Shown one piece after another: positions 1 to 9,362 of a DNA stretch of 64,000 bases. Within the stretch, counting starts at the first letter, position 1. Every line of letters starts with the position of its first letter. The stretch comes from Magnetovibrio blakemorei. GTDB lineage: Bacteria > Pseudomonadota > Alphaproteobacteria > Rhodospirillales > Magnetovibrionaceae. Location: assembly GCF_001746755.1 (NCBI RefSeq), contig NZ_MCGG01000018.1, forward strand, positions 1 through 64,000, read 5' to 3'. A program made the position numbers and the translations under genes. The notes beneath the pieces were generated by a model that saw only the letters and a program-made list of their open reading frames with translations, made no database searches and was not told where the DNA came from.

Positions 1-86
1 ATTAACGTATTCAGGCGGTCGCGTCTCATAGTCCACGTGCGACGAACCGTCGTTGTTGGAATTTCAAAAATGCTTGGAGAGATCCC

Positions 87-446
87 ATGAAGTCAATTCG
101 CATCTCCACCGTAATCGCTTGCTTAGCCGCCATCGCCCCCGCCGCTTCCATGGCCGCCGACGGCGAGGCGCTGTTCAACAAAAACTGCAAAACATGCCAT
201 TCCATTGAACCGGGCAAGCATGGCCTTGGCCCGTCTTTGGCTGGCATCGTCGGCAAAAAATCCGCTTCTCAGGATTTCACAAAATACAAAGCCCTCGTTG
301 GTTCCGACATCATCTGGGATGAAGCCAACATAAGTGCTTGGATCGAAGATCCGAAAAAATTCATTGGCAAAACCTCCACCATGGTCGCCAAGATGAAAGA
401 TCCTGAAGACCGCGCCGCAATCATCGAATACCTGAAAGCCCACTAA
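87..446 (+). CDS. Class I c-type cytochrome, periplasmic
   Basis: This is a 119-residue secreted monohaem cytochrome c that would carry electrons in the periplasm. Residues 1-23 form a signal peptide ending in SMA-A. The haem-binding CKTCH motif is at residues 34-38. A distal region with KFIGKTSTM supplies a candidate axial Met near residue 99, as in cytochrome c2/c550 proteins, where the usual motif is KFIPGTKM. The length is typical of the family. The gene stands alone and is followed by a strong inverted repeat. The redox partner cannot be told from the sequence. Confidence 0.9.
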   Translation: MKSIRISTVIACLAAIAPAASMAADGEALFNKNCKTCHSIEPGKHGLGPSLAGIVGKKSASQDFTKYKALVGSDIIWDEANISAWIEDPKKFIGKTSTMVAKMKDPEDRAAIIEYLKAH

Positions 447-455
447 GTTCAGTGT

Positions 456-507
456 TTCAAAGTTCAAGGGCTGGTGCTTTTGCATCGGCCCTTGAACTTT
501 GAATTTT
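456..507 (+). terminator. Rho-independent-type terminator after the cytochrome gene
   Basis: A perfect 16-bp inverted repeat (456-471 with 488-503) is separated by a 16-base loop and followed by four T residues. It starts 10 bases after the cytochrome stop codon. The T tract is short, so it may also act as an mRNA-stabilising hairpin. Confidence 0.65.
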
Positions 508-562
508 AAGGCATACGCCTAACATCTCTTTTCAGACAAATCACTTAAGGATCTCTGCGCTC

Positions 563-1078
563 ATGGATATCAAAGAATACATCCGCGGCATCCCCGACTT
601 TCCCAAGCCGGGCATCTTGTTTTATGACATATCCACCCTTCTTTCGCACGCCGACGCGTGGCAAGTCGCCATGGGGCGCATGGCACGCATTATCGGGGCG
701 TATCAGCCCGACGTGTTGGTGGGCATTGAATCGCGCGGATTTTTGGTCGCCGCACCGCTGGCGCTGAAATTGGGCTGTGGGTTCGTCATGGCGCGCAAGG
801 CCGGCAAGTTGCCGGGCGGCACCATTTCGCACAGCTATGATCTGGAATACGGCTCTGACACCATCGAAATCCAAGACGACGCCATCCACCCCGGACAGCG
901 CGTGGTGATTCTCGACGATCTGCTTGCCACCGGCGGGACGCTCAGCGCCGCCATTCAGCTGTGCAAAAAGGTCGGCGGCGATGTGGTCGGCACTTCGGCG
1001 TTGATCGAGCTCACCTTCTTAAACGGTCGCGACAAGCTGGACGCCCCGTTCGAAGCGCTCATTTCCTACGACGAATGA
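563..1078 (+). CDS. apt: Adenine phosphoribosyltransferase
   Basis: This cytoplasmic purine salvage enzyme makes AMP and pyrophosphate from adenine and PRPP. At 171 residues it has the normal family length. The PRPP-binding loop, [12 protein letters not shown], is at about residues 114-125. The N-terminal [12 protein letters not shown] segment and the GIESRGF motif (about residues 54-60) are typical of Apt. An AAGGA sequence lies upstream of the ATG. The gene converges on mutY with only 11 bases between them, so both transcripts must end in or across each other's 3' ends. Confidence 0.97.
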   Translation: MDIKEYIRGIPDFPKPGILFYDISTLLSHADAWQVAMGRMARIIGAYQPDVLVGIESRGFLVAAPLALKLGCGFVMARKAGKLPGGTISHSYDLEYGSDTIEIQDDAIHPGQRVVILDDLLATGGTLSAAIQLCKKVGGDVVGTSALIELTFLNGRDKLDAPFEALISYDE

Positions 1079-1089
1079 TCACAAAGGGG

Positions 1090-2160
1090 TCAAATCATCA
1101 CGGATGAGACCTTTTTCATGACACTCGGCAGGGCTTGGGTGTGCAGCAAGTGCGGGGCGCACCAAAGCGTATCAAAAGAACGCTCTGGCATCGCATCAAG
1201 ACGCACGGCAATCACGCCCAGTTCCAGATGAAAATGTGTGAAGGTGTGGCGCACGGTGGTTTCCATCGTGCGCCATGTTCCTGTGAAGACCCCACTCTGC
1301 ATCGCCTCATCAACAGCTTCATCGGCGGTCATGGGCTGGGTTGCCCAGTGGGTGGTCGGAAACCCGGTCATGCCGCCCAGCAAACCTTTGTCGGGGCGGC
1401 GTTCCAACAACACCTGACCATCGGGGCGCTGGACCCAGAAGGCCCAACCTTGACGGGTCGGCTTTTCTTTTTTGGCGGCCTTTTTGGGGTAAGCGGTGGC
1501 CGCCCCGTCCCCTGAGGCGCGACAATCCGCACCCCAAGGGCATGCCGCACAATTGGGGTTCTTAGGTCTGCAGACGGTCGCGCCTAAATCCATCAAGGCC
1601 TCGGCAAAGTCACCGCTGCGCCCGGGGGGCGACATCTCGGCAGCGCGCACGCCAACGACGGCTTTGTTCAAAGGCATTTCATCAGCAATGGCGAACAACC
1701 GCGTCAGTACGCGGATGACATTGCCATCCACGGGGGCTGCCGGACCTTGGTGAGCGATGGCGACGATGGCCGCCGCCGTATAAGGACCAATACCGGGCAG
1801 ACCCAACAAATCCTCTTCATTGCTGGGAAACTGGCCCTGGCGCTGTTCCGCCACGACCTGGGCGCATTTCACCATATTGCGCGCCCGCGCATAATACCCA
1901 AGCCCCGCCCATGTATGCATAACGTCTTGGGTGTCGGCAGCCGCCAGAGCCTTCACCGTGGGCCACTTTTGCATAAACGTTTCAAAATAAGGGATCACGG
2001 CCGCGCACGTGGTTTGCTGCAACATGATTTCCGCCAGCCACACGGCGTAAGGATCGCGCTCCCCGCACGGCGCACCGCGCCACGGCAAATCAGTCCGCCC
2101 CGCTTGGTCGAACCAAACCAGCAGTTTTTGTGTTAAAGATTGTGCGGAGCTTTGAGACAT
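1090..2160 (-). CDS. mutY: A/G-specific adenine DNA glycosylase
   Basis: MutY removes adenine mispaired with 8-oxoguanine in base excision repair. The sequence shows the catalytic Glu region (LAEIMLQQTT), a helix-hairpin-helix (LPGIGPYTAAA), the catalytic Asp in PVDGNV, and a 4Fe-4S cluster motif C-x6-C-x2-C-x5-C. A NUDIX-like C-terminal domain that reads 8-oxoG follows. I chose the ATG at 2160, giving 356 residues, because the 19 residues of the longer frame do not resemble the family N terminus. In alphaproteobacteria mutY commonly lies beside dciA, dsbA and smc, as it does here. Confidence 0.95.
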   Translation of the reverse strand: MSQSSAQSLTQKLLVWFDQAGRTDLPWRGAPCGERDPYAVWLAEIMLQQTTCAAVIPYFETFMQKWPTVKALAAADTQDVMHTWAGLGYYARARNMVKCAQVVAEQRQGQFPSNEEDLLGLPGIGPYTAAAIVAIAHQGPAAPVDGNVIRVLTRLFAIADEMPLNKAVVGVRAAEMSPPGRSGDFAEALMDLGATVCRPKNPNCAACPWGADCRASGDGAATAYPKKAAKKEKPTRQGWAFWVQRPDGQVLLERRPDKGLLGGMTGFPTTHWATQPMTADEAVDEAMQSGVFTGTWRTMETTVRHTFTHFHLELGVIAVRLDAMPERSFDTLWCAPHLLHTQALPSVMKKVSSVMI

Positions 2161-2372
2161 GCAATCGCGCCATTGTTTTGACCTAATGTCTATGGTCAAT
2201 GTTATTGCTTGCGTCATTTCCTGACGAAATCTACTGTTTTTTTATAACATGTAACATATAGTTAAGCTCTGTTTTATCAGACACTTTAATGATCATCCGA
2301 ACTTTTTAATTCTTGCTTTTCCCAGAATCGCGACTTGGCGAGTAGAGTTTTCTATTAGTGGAATGACGTTTC

Positions 2373-2858
2373 ATGAAAAACCTAATTACTGTGCTAATTC
2401 TCCTATCGCTATCAGCTTGCACCTCAATGACAGAGCAAGGAATTATACGCGATGGTGGCTATCGATTAGATATTGATGAAAACCTACGAATTTATTTAGA
2501 AGAACCTCTACCTCTCAGAAAAAGCGTCCTAATCCCCAATGCAAATGGGTTTATCTCATTCATAGGAAACACGACAACGAATACAATTAAGTTATCGGTG
2601 ACAGATATTTTTTGGCGCCCAGATGGGACGATGCATGGCATCAGTGAGGGTGGCCGCAAGACTCGACAGGATAGTGAAGGTTCATGGAAAGTGGTCAATA
2701 ACGAGATCTGTGTTAACTGGGAACGCCCTAATTGGCCAGATACATGCTCGAGAACATTCTATGACCCGGGATCGAAGCAACTCCATCAAGTTCTAGAAGA
2801 TGGTTCTGTATGGGTCTCAATATTCAACTTCAGGAGCGGCAATCCAGAAAACCTATAA
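2373..2858 (+). CDS. Orphan lipoprotein of unknown function
   Basis: This 161-residue protein has a short lipoprotein signal: MKN, then a hydrophobic stretch, then the lipobox LSAC with the lipidated Cys at about residue 16. The mature part has no family I recognise. It is rich in short beta-type segments and contains conserved-looking Trp residues and two later Cys residues. The gene and the 212 bases before it are visibly more AT-rich than the neighbours, and it interrupts the usual mutY-dciA neighbourhood. That suggests a recent insertion, though the evidence is compositional only. Confidence 0.7.
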   Translation: MKNLITVLILLSLSACTSMTEQGIIRDGGYRLDIDENLRIYLEEPLPLRKSVLIPNANGFISFIGNTTTNTIKLSVTDIFWRPDGTMHGISEGGRKTRQDSEGSWKVVNNEICVNWERPNWPDTCSRTFYDPGSKQLHQVLEDGSVWVSIFNFRSGNPENL

Positions 2859-2900
2859 GGGCCGATTGTTTTGCAGAGATAAGCGCCATACCATACGGCC

Positions 2901-3467
2901 ATGACGAAAAAACCCGGCTCCTCAAAAAACAAGGCCCCGATTTCCAAAAGCCCGGCCCCACGTGGTATCGTGCCCAGCGAAGGCCGAACCCGTTGGGCCA
3001 AGCCGGTTGCCCAATCGGTGGATCGCCTGACCAAAGGCATGATGGGGCAGCATGGCTTTACCCATGGGGCCATCGTCACCAAATGGCCCGAAATTGTCGG
3101 CGATGTCATGGCGCGTCATACTCAACCGGAAAAAATCGTCTTTTCCCGTGATGGAACCAGCGGCGGGGTGTTGCACCTGAAAACCGACAGCGGCGCGTTT
3201 GCCACCGAACTGCAACACAAAGAACCCCTGATCGTTGAACGCATCAACACCTTTTTCGGCTACCGGGCGGTGGAGCGCATCAAGTTGATCCAGGGCCCCT
3301 TGCCCACCACAAAGGCTGGCCCCCAAGGCTCCCCCCCTCGCCCCTTAAACAAAGAAGAAGCCCAAAACTTGGCCGGGACCATTGCCAACGTTGACGACGC
3401 GGAAATAAAAGAAGCCCTGGAACGGCTGGGGGCCAATATTTTAGGCCGCAAAAAGGCCACAGATTGA
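2901..3467 (+). CDS. dciA: DciA-type (DUF721) replicative helicase loader candidate
   Basis: This 188-residue protein carries a DUF721 domain at roughly residues 30-115. The WPEIVGDVMARHTQPEKI segment and the LHLKTDSGAFATELQHKEP segment are characteristic. DUF721/DciA proteins are the ancestral bacterial loaders of the DnaB helicase and replace DnaC in most phyla. The N terminus is basic and Lys/Pro/Ser-rich, and the C terminus is extended and charged. The gene precedes a dsbA-like gene and smc, the usual alphaproteobacterial order. A consensus DnaA box lies 36 bases after the stop codon. Confidence 0.85.
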   Translation: MTKKPGSSKNKAPISKSPAPRGIVPSEGRTRWAKPVAQSVDRLTKGMMGQHGFTHGAIVTKWPEIVGDVMARHTQPEKIVFSRDGTSGGVLHLKTDSGAFATELQHKEPLIVERINTFFGYRAVERIKLIQGPLPTTKAGPQGSPPRPLNKEEAQNLAGTIANVDDAEIKEALERLGANILGRKKATD

Positions 3468-3502
3468 GCGCATATCCCCCTGAGCCCGCCAAATCGGGCC
3501 AG

Positions 3503-3511
3503 TTATCCACA
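3503..3511 (+). promoter_or_regulatory. Consensus DnaA box
   Basis: TTATCCACA, a perfect match to the high-affinity DnaA box, lies in the gap between dciA and the thioredoxin gene. It is single, so it is not an origin. It could tie local transcription to DnaA activity or be a chance match. Confidence 0.4.
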
Positions 3512-3541
3512 ATAACTTCGCTTTTGAGGGTCTTCTGACGC

Positions 3542-3570
3542 TTGAGCGATAGAAAAGACTACCCTATATT
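3542..3570 (+). promoter_or_regulatory. Sigma-70-type promoter for the DsbA-like gene
   Basis: TTGAGC (3542-3547), a 17-base spacer and TATATT (3565-3570) lie 30 bases before the ATG at 3601. The spacing is optimal and both hexamers are close to consensus. Confidence 0.55.
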
Positions 3571-3600
3571 CAACAACATCTTGTGGTACGGGAGCAACCA

Positions 3601-4254
3601 ATGTCCATATATTCCATCAACGCCCATTTCACCAAATCATTGGCCTCGGCCGCTTTTGTGGCCATGGCCGTCCTTTTTAGCGCCCCCCAATTGGCGCGTG
3701 CAGAAATGGCCCCGATCAATGATGCCCTGGCTGAAATGAGCATCGGTTCACCGGACGCCCCCGTCACGCTGAACGAATATTCGTCGCTGACATGTGGGCA
3801 TTGCGCCAACTTCCACATTAAAACCTTGCCAGAACTCAAGAAAAACTATGTCGACACCGGCAAGGTGCGCATCGTATTTCATGACTTCCCGCTGGACAAT
3901 CTGGCCTTTGCCGCAGCAATGATTGCGCGCTGTTCCGGCACCGCACGCCATTTTGAACTGTTCGATCGCCTCTATCACACCCAGGAAAATTGGGCTCGCT
4001 CTGATGATCCCCGCTCTGCACTGATCGCCATTGCGCGCTTTTCCGGGCTAACGGCGGAAGATGTCGATCAATGCCTCAGCAGTCAAGAACTGGCAAAGGG
4101 CGTTCAAGCGGCATCCCAGACTGATCAGGGCCTCTATGACATCACCTCCACACCGACATTTGTGTTGGACGGCAAAAAAATTGTAGGGGCGCAAAGCTAC
4201 GACGATTTCAAAGACATCCTCGACAAAGCCCTGGCCACCAAAGGCGCCAAATAA
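3601..4254 (+). CDS. DsbA-family periplasmic thiol:disulfide protein
   Basis: This 217-residue secreted thioredoxin-fold protein has a signal peptide ending near residue 34 (LARA-EM). The active-site CGHC is at residues 65-68, and the cis-proline loop STPTF lies near the C terminus. It probably forms or isomerises disulfide bonds in exported proteins. It belongs to the DsbA/Com1-like branch with an inserted helical domain. I chose the ATG at 3601, which has GGGAG upstream, over an in-frame GTG at 3583. It sits between dciA and smc, its usual alphaproteobacterial neighbourhood. Confidence 0.9.
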   Translation: MSIYSINAHFTKSLASAAFVAMAVLFSAPQLARAEMAPINDALAEMSIGSPDAPVTLNEYSSLTCGHCANFHIKTLPELKKNYVDTGKVRIVFHDFPLDNLAFAAAMIARCSGTARHFELFDRLYHTQENWARSDDPRSALIAIARFSGLTAEDVDQCLSSQELAKGVQAASQTDQGLYDITSTPTFVLDGKKIVGAQSYDDFKDILDKALATKGAK

Positions 4255-4310
4255 TCATCTCACGGCTCTGCTTCATCCAAGAGCACCAAGTATAAAGGGA
4301 ACACCAGGAC

Positions 4311-7300
4311 GTGCTGCGCTTTACCAAGCTCAGACTTGCGGGATTTAAATCCTTCGTCGATCCGACCGAGCTCATGATTGAGCCCGGTCTGACTGGCGTT
4401 GTGGGTCCCAATGGGTGCGGTAAATCCAACTTGGTTGAAGCCCTGAAATGGGTCATGGGCGAAACGTCGGCCAAACAGATGCGTGGCTCCGCCATGGACG
4501 ACGTCATTTTCGGCGGTTCCTCCAATCGCCCGGCGCGCAACTTTGCCGAAGTGGTTTTGCATCTCGACAACAAATCTCGGGTTGCGCCGTCCATGTTCAA
4601 CGACGCCGAAGACTTGGAAGTCGTGCGCAAGATTGAACGCGACAGTGGCTCCAACTACAAGGTCAACGGCAAGGAAGTCCGCGCCAAGGACGTGCAATTG
4701 CTGTTCGCCGATGCCGCCTCCGGCTCGCGTTCGACGGCCCTGGTGAGCCAAGGCAAAATCGGCCAAGTCATTTCCGCCAAGCCGTCCGATCGCCGCGTCT
4801 TGCTGGAAGAAGCCGCCGGGATCACCGGACTGCATTCGCGCCGTCATGAGGCCGAGTTGCGGCTGCGCGGGGCGGAAAACAACCTGTCACGCTTGGACGA
4901 CATCCTCATCACCTTGGAAGGCCAGCTGCAAAGCCTCAAAAAACAAGCCCGCCAAGCCACCCGTTATCGCAATCTGTCCGACCACATTCGCAAGGCCGAA
5001 GCGCTGCTGTTTCACATCCGCTGGACCCAATCCATTGATGGCTTGGAAGTGGACCGTGACAAGCTGAAGGAAGCCGAAAGCATCGTCGCCCAGCTGACCG
5101 CGCGGGTTGCCGCGGCGACGTCGTCCCAGGCAGGTGTTGCCGATGTGGTGCCAAATCTACGCAATCAAGAAAGCGCCGCCGCCGCCGAATTGCAGCGCAT
5201 CACCTTGGCGCGTGACGGCTTGGACGGTGAAGTCAAACGCATCGAAGACGCCCGCCTGGACCGGGTGCATCGCCTGGAGCAGGTCAGCCACGACATCGCC
5301 CGTGAACGCAACTTGTCCGAGGACGCAACACAAGCCTCGAGCCGCTTAGCGTCTGAAAAAACCGAAATTGAAGGTGCCCAGGACGGTGAAGAAGAAACCA
5401 TCGCCGTTGCTCAAAGCAAACTGGCTGAGGCCACCGCCGATGTAAACGCCTTGGAAGACAATCACACCCAGCTGACCGACAAGCTGACCCGCGACGAATC
5501 TGAACGCGCCAGCCTCAGCCGTTCGGTGCAAGACCTGGAAACCCGCATCGACCGTTTGTCGCATCGCCTGCGCGAACTCAACGACCAGCGCAAACATTTT
5601 GAGCGCACCGCGGCCGAAACCAGCGGCCTCAATGACGCCGAAGCTATTTTGTCGGCCGCTCAAGACGCCATCGCGGGGGCCCGTGAACATTTGGAGAGCA
5701 CGGAGCACACCGCCGCCGCCAGCCAAGACGCCTCCGAGGCCGCCAATCAGCACCTCCAAGATGTCCGCGTCGCCTTATCGCGCTTGGAAGCCGAAGAGCA
5801 AGCCCTGGCCAAAGTCTTGGAAACCGGCGAGCCGGAAATGTGGCCGCCGATGATCGATGCGGTGTCCGTCGAAGCGGGCTTTGAAGCCGCCCTGGGCGCC
5901 GCCTTGGGCGAAGAGCTGGACGCGTCCTCAGACGATGCCGCCCCGGTTCACTGGACCCGCTTAGACCCCTTTGCCGACGCCCCGGCCCTGCCCGCAGGCG
6001 CGCGTCCTCTGTCCGACGTCACCCAGGCCCCGGCGGCACTGGCGCGGCGTCTCAGCCAAATCGGCGTTGTTGACGACGTTTCCACAGGGGAACGCCTTGC
6101 GCCCAGCCTCAAACAAGGGCAGCGTTTGGTCAGTCGTGAAGGCGCGTTGTGGCGTTGGGATGGCTACACCATCACCGAAGGCGCACAAACAGCCGCCGCA
6201 GTGCGTTTGGAACAACTGAACCGCCTCAAAGACGTGCGTGGTCAATTGGACGGTGCGCTGAACTTGGTTGACCAAGCCGATGCCCGTGCCCTCAATGCCC
6301 GCGAAGGGGCCGAAGACGCCCGTGACGCGGAACGCGCCGCGCGCCAAGCCTTGCGGGAACGCGAAGCCGCCTACAACCAAGCCCGCGATCAGGTGGCCGC
6401 CATCCGCACCCAAATTGCGGAACAAAATTCAAAGCTGGAAGCCGTCGTCGCGGCCATTGAAACGGTTGAGCACGACATCAATGAAGCGCGTGAGCAATGC
6501 GTCGAATCGCAAACCTCACTGGCTGAGCTGCCCAACACCGAACTGGCCCGTGAAGAGGTGATGCGGGTGCGTGAAGAACTGGCCAACAAGCGCACCGTGC
6601 AGGTCGAACGCCAAGGCATCTTTGCGGGTTTAAAACGCAACGCCGAAGAACGCGCACGGCGCTTGGCCGACATTGAACGCGAACTGTCTTCGTGGCGCGA
6701 ACGCAGCGAAGGGGCCTTACAGCGCATCAGCGACTTGGACGAACGCACCGTTCAAATCCGCGCAGAACTGGAAGAACTGGCCAAGCGCCCGGAAGAAATC
6801 AAACAAAAGCGCGAACAGCTTTTGGACCTGATCGACGCCGCCGAGGCCAAACGACAATCTGCCGCCGATCAACTGGCGAGCGCCGAAGCTCAATTGAGCG
6901 AAGCGGACAAAGGCCTGCGCGAAGCCGAAAGCGGCTTGGCCCTGGCCCGCGAAACCCGCGTGCGCATCGAAGGCGCGGTCGAACAAGGCAAACAGGCGTG
7001 CGCCTCCATCGCCGAGCGAGTGAAAGAAAAGCTCGACTGCGGTCCCGATGATTTGGCCGCCATTGCCGAACACGAAGACGATACGCCCCTGCCCGATTTG
7101 CCGTCCGTCGAACGCAAAGTCGAACGCCTGCTGCGCGAACGCGACAGCATGGGCCCGGTGAACCTGCGCGCCGAAGACGAATCCAACGAAATGGAAGAGC
7201 AGATCGAAATGCTCAAAACCGAGCGTGGCGACCTGATCGAAGCCATTGAAAAGCTGCGCCGCGGCATCAACGAGCTGAACCGCGAAGGGCGCGAACGGTT

Positions 7301-7769
7301 GTTAACGTCCTTTCGCGAAGTCGACAAGCACTTCCAAGAGCTGTTTGTGCGGCTGTTCGGCGGCGGGCAAGCGCATCTGAAATTGATTGAGGCCGACGAT
7401 CCGCTCGAATCCGGCTTGGAAATCCTCGCCAGCCCCCCGGGCAAGCGCATGCAAGTGCTGAGCTTGCTGTCGGGCGGCGAACAGGCGCTCACCGCCACGG
7501 CGCTGCTGTTTGCGGTGTTTATGACCAATCCGGCCCCCATTTGTGTGCTCGATGAGGTCGATGCCCCCTTGGATGACGCCAACGTCGATCGCTTTTGCAC
7601 GCTTTTGGAAGAAATTGCCGCTGCGGGAACCACCCGATTCATGATCATCACTCACCACCGCATGACCATGGCGCGCATGGACAGGCTGTTCGGCGTCACC
7701 ATGTCCGAGCGCGGCGTCAGCCAATTGGTCAGCGTGAATTTGGAAGAGGCCGAGAAAATCCGCGAGTAA
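4311..7769 (+). CDS. smc: Chromosome segregation ATPase SMC
   Basis: This 1152-residue SMC protein organises and separates the chromosome together with ScpA and ScpB, neither of which is in the window. The N-terminal head has Walker A GPNGCGKS at residues 32-39. Two long coiled-coil arms flank a hinge at about residues 510-645. The C-terminal head has the signature LSGGEQALTATALLF and Walker B ICVLDEVDAPLDD. The start is GTG, giving MLRFTKLRLAGFKSF, the standard SMC opening. The protein is complete with no frameshift. Confidence 0.97.
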   Translation: MLRFTKLRLAGFKSFVDPTELMIEPGLTGVVGPNGCGKSNLVEALKWVMGETSAKQMRGSAMDDVIFGGSSNRPARNFAEVVLHLDNKSRVAPSMFNDAEDLEVVRKIERDSGSNYKVNGKEVRAKDVQLLFADAASGSRSTALVSQGKIGQVISAKPSDRRVLLEEAAGITGLHSRRHEAELRLRGAENNLSRLDDILITLEGQLQSLKKQARQATRYRNLSDHIRKAEALLFHIRWTQSIDGLEVDRDKLKEAESIVAQLTARVAAATSSQAGVADVVPNLRNQESAAAAELQRITLARDGLDGEVKRIEDARLDRVHRLEQVSHDIARERNLSEDATQASSRLASEKTEIEGAQDGEEETIAVAQSKLAEATADVNALEDNHTQLTDKLTRDESERASLSRSVQDLETRIDRLSHRLRELNDQRKHFERTAAETSGLNDAEAILSAAQDAIAGAREHLESTEHTAAASQDASEAANQHLQDVRVALSRLEAEEQALAKVLETGEPEMWPPMIDAVSVEAGFEAALGAALGEELDASSDDAAPVHWTRLDPFADAPALPAGARPLSDVTQAPAALARRLSQIGVVDDVSTGERLAPSLKQGQRLVSREGALWRWDGYTITEGAQTAAAVRLEQLNRLKDVRGQLDGALNLVDQADARALNAREGAEDARDAERAARQALREREAAYNQARDQVAAIRTQIAEQNSKLEAVVAAIETVEHDINEAREQCVESQTSLAELPNTELAREEVMRVREELANKRTVQVERQGIFAGLKRNAEERARRLADIERELSSWRERSEGALQRISDLDERTVQIRAELEELAKRPEEIKQKREQLLDLIDAAEAKRQSAADQLASAEAQLSEADKGLREAESGLALARETRVRIEGAVEQGKQACASIAERVKEKLDCGPDDLAAIAEHEDDTPLPDLPSVERKVERLLRERDSMGPVNLRAEDESNEMEEQIEMLKTERGDLIEAIEKLRRGINELNREGRERLLTSFREVDKHFQELFVRLFGGGQAHLKLIEADDPLESGLEILASPPGKRMQVLSLLSGGEQALTATALLFAVFMTNPAPICVLDEVDAPLDDANVDRFCTLLEEIAAAGTTRFMIITHHRMTMARMDRLFGVTMSERGVSQLVSVNLEEAEKIRE

Positions 7770-7848
7770 GATTAGAGACTTACGCCGTGCATAAGAAACC
7801 TCTCATATTCCCTGTATTATCAATCACTTATATACGAAACCGCTGGGC

Positions 7849-7876
7849 TTGACAGGGTCGATCTGGCGTCTATGAT
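7849..7876 (+). promoter_or_regulatory. Strong sigma-70-type promoter of the F0 operon
   Basis: A perfect -35 TTGACA (7849-7854), a 16-base spacer and a -10 TATGAT (7871-7876) lie about 50 bases before atpI. It is the best promoter match noticed in the window, which suits a highly expressed ATP synthase operon. Confidence 0.75.
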
Positions 7877-7929
7877 GCCCCGGATTCCGGCCTCAAGTCC
7901 GGCAACCTCGGGTACAATGAGTGTCAGCA

Positions 7930-8334
7930 ATGACAAACCACGATCCCGACAGGTCATTGGAAGAACAAGGCGCCGATCTGGCCCAGCGCTTACGGAAAGC
8001 GCACCAGAGCGATTTGGGAACCACCCTGAATGCGCCAAAGCTTCGCAATGAATCCTCCGGACTTGGCCAAGCGTTCCGTCTCAGCACCGAAATGATCTCG
8101 GCGCTGTTGGTGGGGGTTGGTATGGGCTGGATGCTGGACCGGGCGTTCGACACAAAACCCATGATGATGGTCATTTGCATCTTTCTGGGCGGCGCGGCGG
8201 GACTCTTGAATGTTTACAGAACGGCCATGAGAATGGCCGGGAATATCGAAAAAGATTCGAATGAATCTGACGCCGACGACGCAACAAATGAGAACGCCCT
8301 ACCCGTTGATGAGGATGAAACCTCGAAAAAATGA
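7930..8334 (+). CDS. atpI: ATP synthase accessory protein AtpI
   Basis: This 134-residue inner membrane protein is the AtpI/AtpQ-type accessory factor that helps assemble the c-ring. A charged N-terminal part is followed by two membrane segments (about residues 55-75 and 80-105), then an acidic tail rich in Asp and Glu. An in-frame GTG at 7921 is an alternative start. It is first in the operon atpI-B-E-b'-b, the alphaproteobacterial arrangement in which the F1 genes are elsewhere. A 226-base gap separates it from atpB. Confidence 0.88.
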   Translation: MTNHDPDRSLEEQGADLAQRLRKAHQSDLGTTLNAPKLRNESSGLGQAFRLSTEMISALLVGVGMGWMLDRAFDTKPMMMVICIFLGGAAGLLNVYRTAMRMAGNIEKDSNESDADDATNENALPVDEDETSKK

Positions 8335-8560
8335 CATATTTTCCTTTTTTCACGCTTCTGGGGCTTGCTCTCGACGACTAAGACGGCTAGGAAAGGTTCG
8401 CCTTTTGATGCGCTGCAACATAACCGACGAAAAGGTGTTGTAAGCCCAAAAAAGGCCATAATACGCGGGTCAGGCCTCCGGTCTCCTTCGGGGATTGAAA
8501 TAGAGGCTGGGTCTGCAAAGTAGAACATAGACGCTCAACCTGATCAGGCGGACATACAAC
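8335..8560 (+). other. Leader between atpI and atpB
   Basis: This 226-base stretch has no convincing gene. A weak -10-like TAATAC lies at 8459-8464, so a second promoter for atpB is possible. No clear ribosome binding site precedes the atpB GTG. Confidence 0.3.
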
Positions 8561-9283
8561 GTGGCAAATCCTATTGCACAATTTGAGATCAAACCTCTGG
8601 TCGAGATCAATCTGGGTGGCCTGGACGCTTCACTCACCAACGCCGGCGCCTTTATGGTCCTGACCATTGTGTCCATCACCGCCTTTTTGGTTTTGGGCAT
8701 GCGCAAGCGTGAATTGGTGCCGGGTCGCTGGCAATCCATGGCGGAATTGAGTTACGAGTTTGTCGCCGGACTGCTGCGCGACAATGTCGGCTCCGAAGGG
8801 CGCAAATACTTCCCGTTCGTGTTTTCGCTGTTCATGTTCATCTTGTTCGCCAACATTCTTGGCTTGTTGCCATACAGCTTTACCGTTACCAGCCACATCA
8901 TCGTGACCTTTGCCTTGGCGATGGTGGTGTTTTTGATCATCACCTTGGTGTCCATTGCGCGCCATGGTGCAAAATTCATCACCTATTTTGTGCCTTCTGG
9001 CGTTCCGATGGCGGTGCTGCCGCTGATGGTGCCGATCGAGATCATTTCTTATCTCTCGCGCCCGATCAGCCTTTCTGTTCGTCTGTTCGCCAACATGATG
9101 GCCGGCCACACCATGATGAAGGTGTTCGCCGGTTTTATCGTGCCGCTGGGTTTTGCCGGCGTTTTGCCCTTGGGCATTGACGTTTTGATGATCGGTTTTG
9201 AATTTTTGGTCGCGTTTTTGCAAGCTTATGTGTTCACGGTCTTGACCTGCTTGTACCTCCACGACGCGATCCACCTGCATTAA
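8561..9283 (+). CDS. atpB: ATP synthase F0 subunit a
   Basis: This 240-residue integral membrane subunit forms the proton half-channels against the c-ring. The N terminus MANPIAQFEIKPL is typical of alphaproteobacterial AtpB. Several membrane helices are evident. The essential Arg lies in the ISLSVRLFANMMAGH helix, where the family has its conserved RLFANM motif. Translation starts at GTG. It is followed after 79 bases by atpE, as expected. Confidence 0.97.
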   Translation: MANPIAQFEIKPLVEINLGGLDASLTNAGAFMVLTIVSITAFLVLGMRKRELVPGRWQSMAELSYEFVAGLLRDNVGSEGRKYFPFVFSLFMFILFANILGLLPYSFTVTSHIIVTFALAMVVFLIITLVSIARHGAKFITYFVPSGVPMAVLPLMVPIEIISYLSRPISLSVRLFANMMAGHTMMKVFAGFIVPLGFAGVLPLGIDVLMIGFEFLVAFLQAYVFTVLTCLYLHDAIHLH

Positions 9284-9362
9284 GTTTGAAGACAAAGGGC
9301 CGAACGCCCAAACACTGAACTCAACCCTCTGTTCACATTGAACGAGCATAAGGAAATAAACT

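Noticed and set aside
8459-8464. Internal promoter for atpB
   Set aside because: The -10-like TAATAC has no -35 hexamer at a fitting distance; it is mentioned only as a weak possibility in the leader entry.
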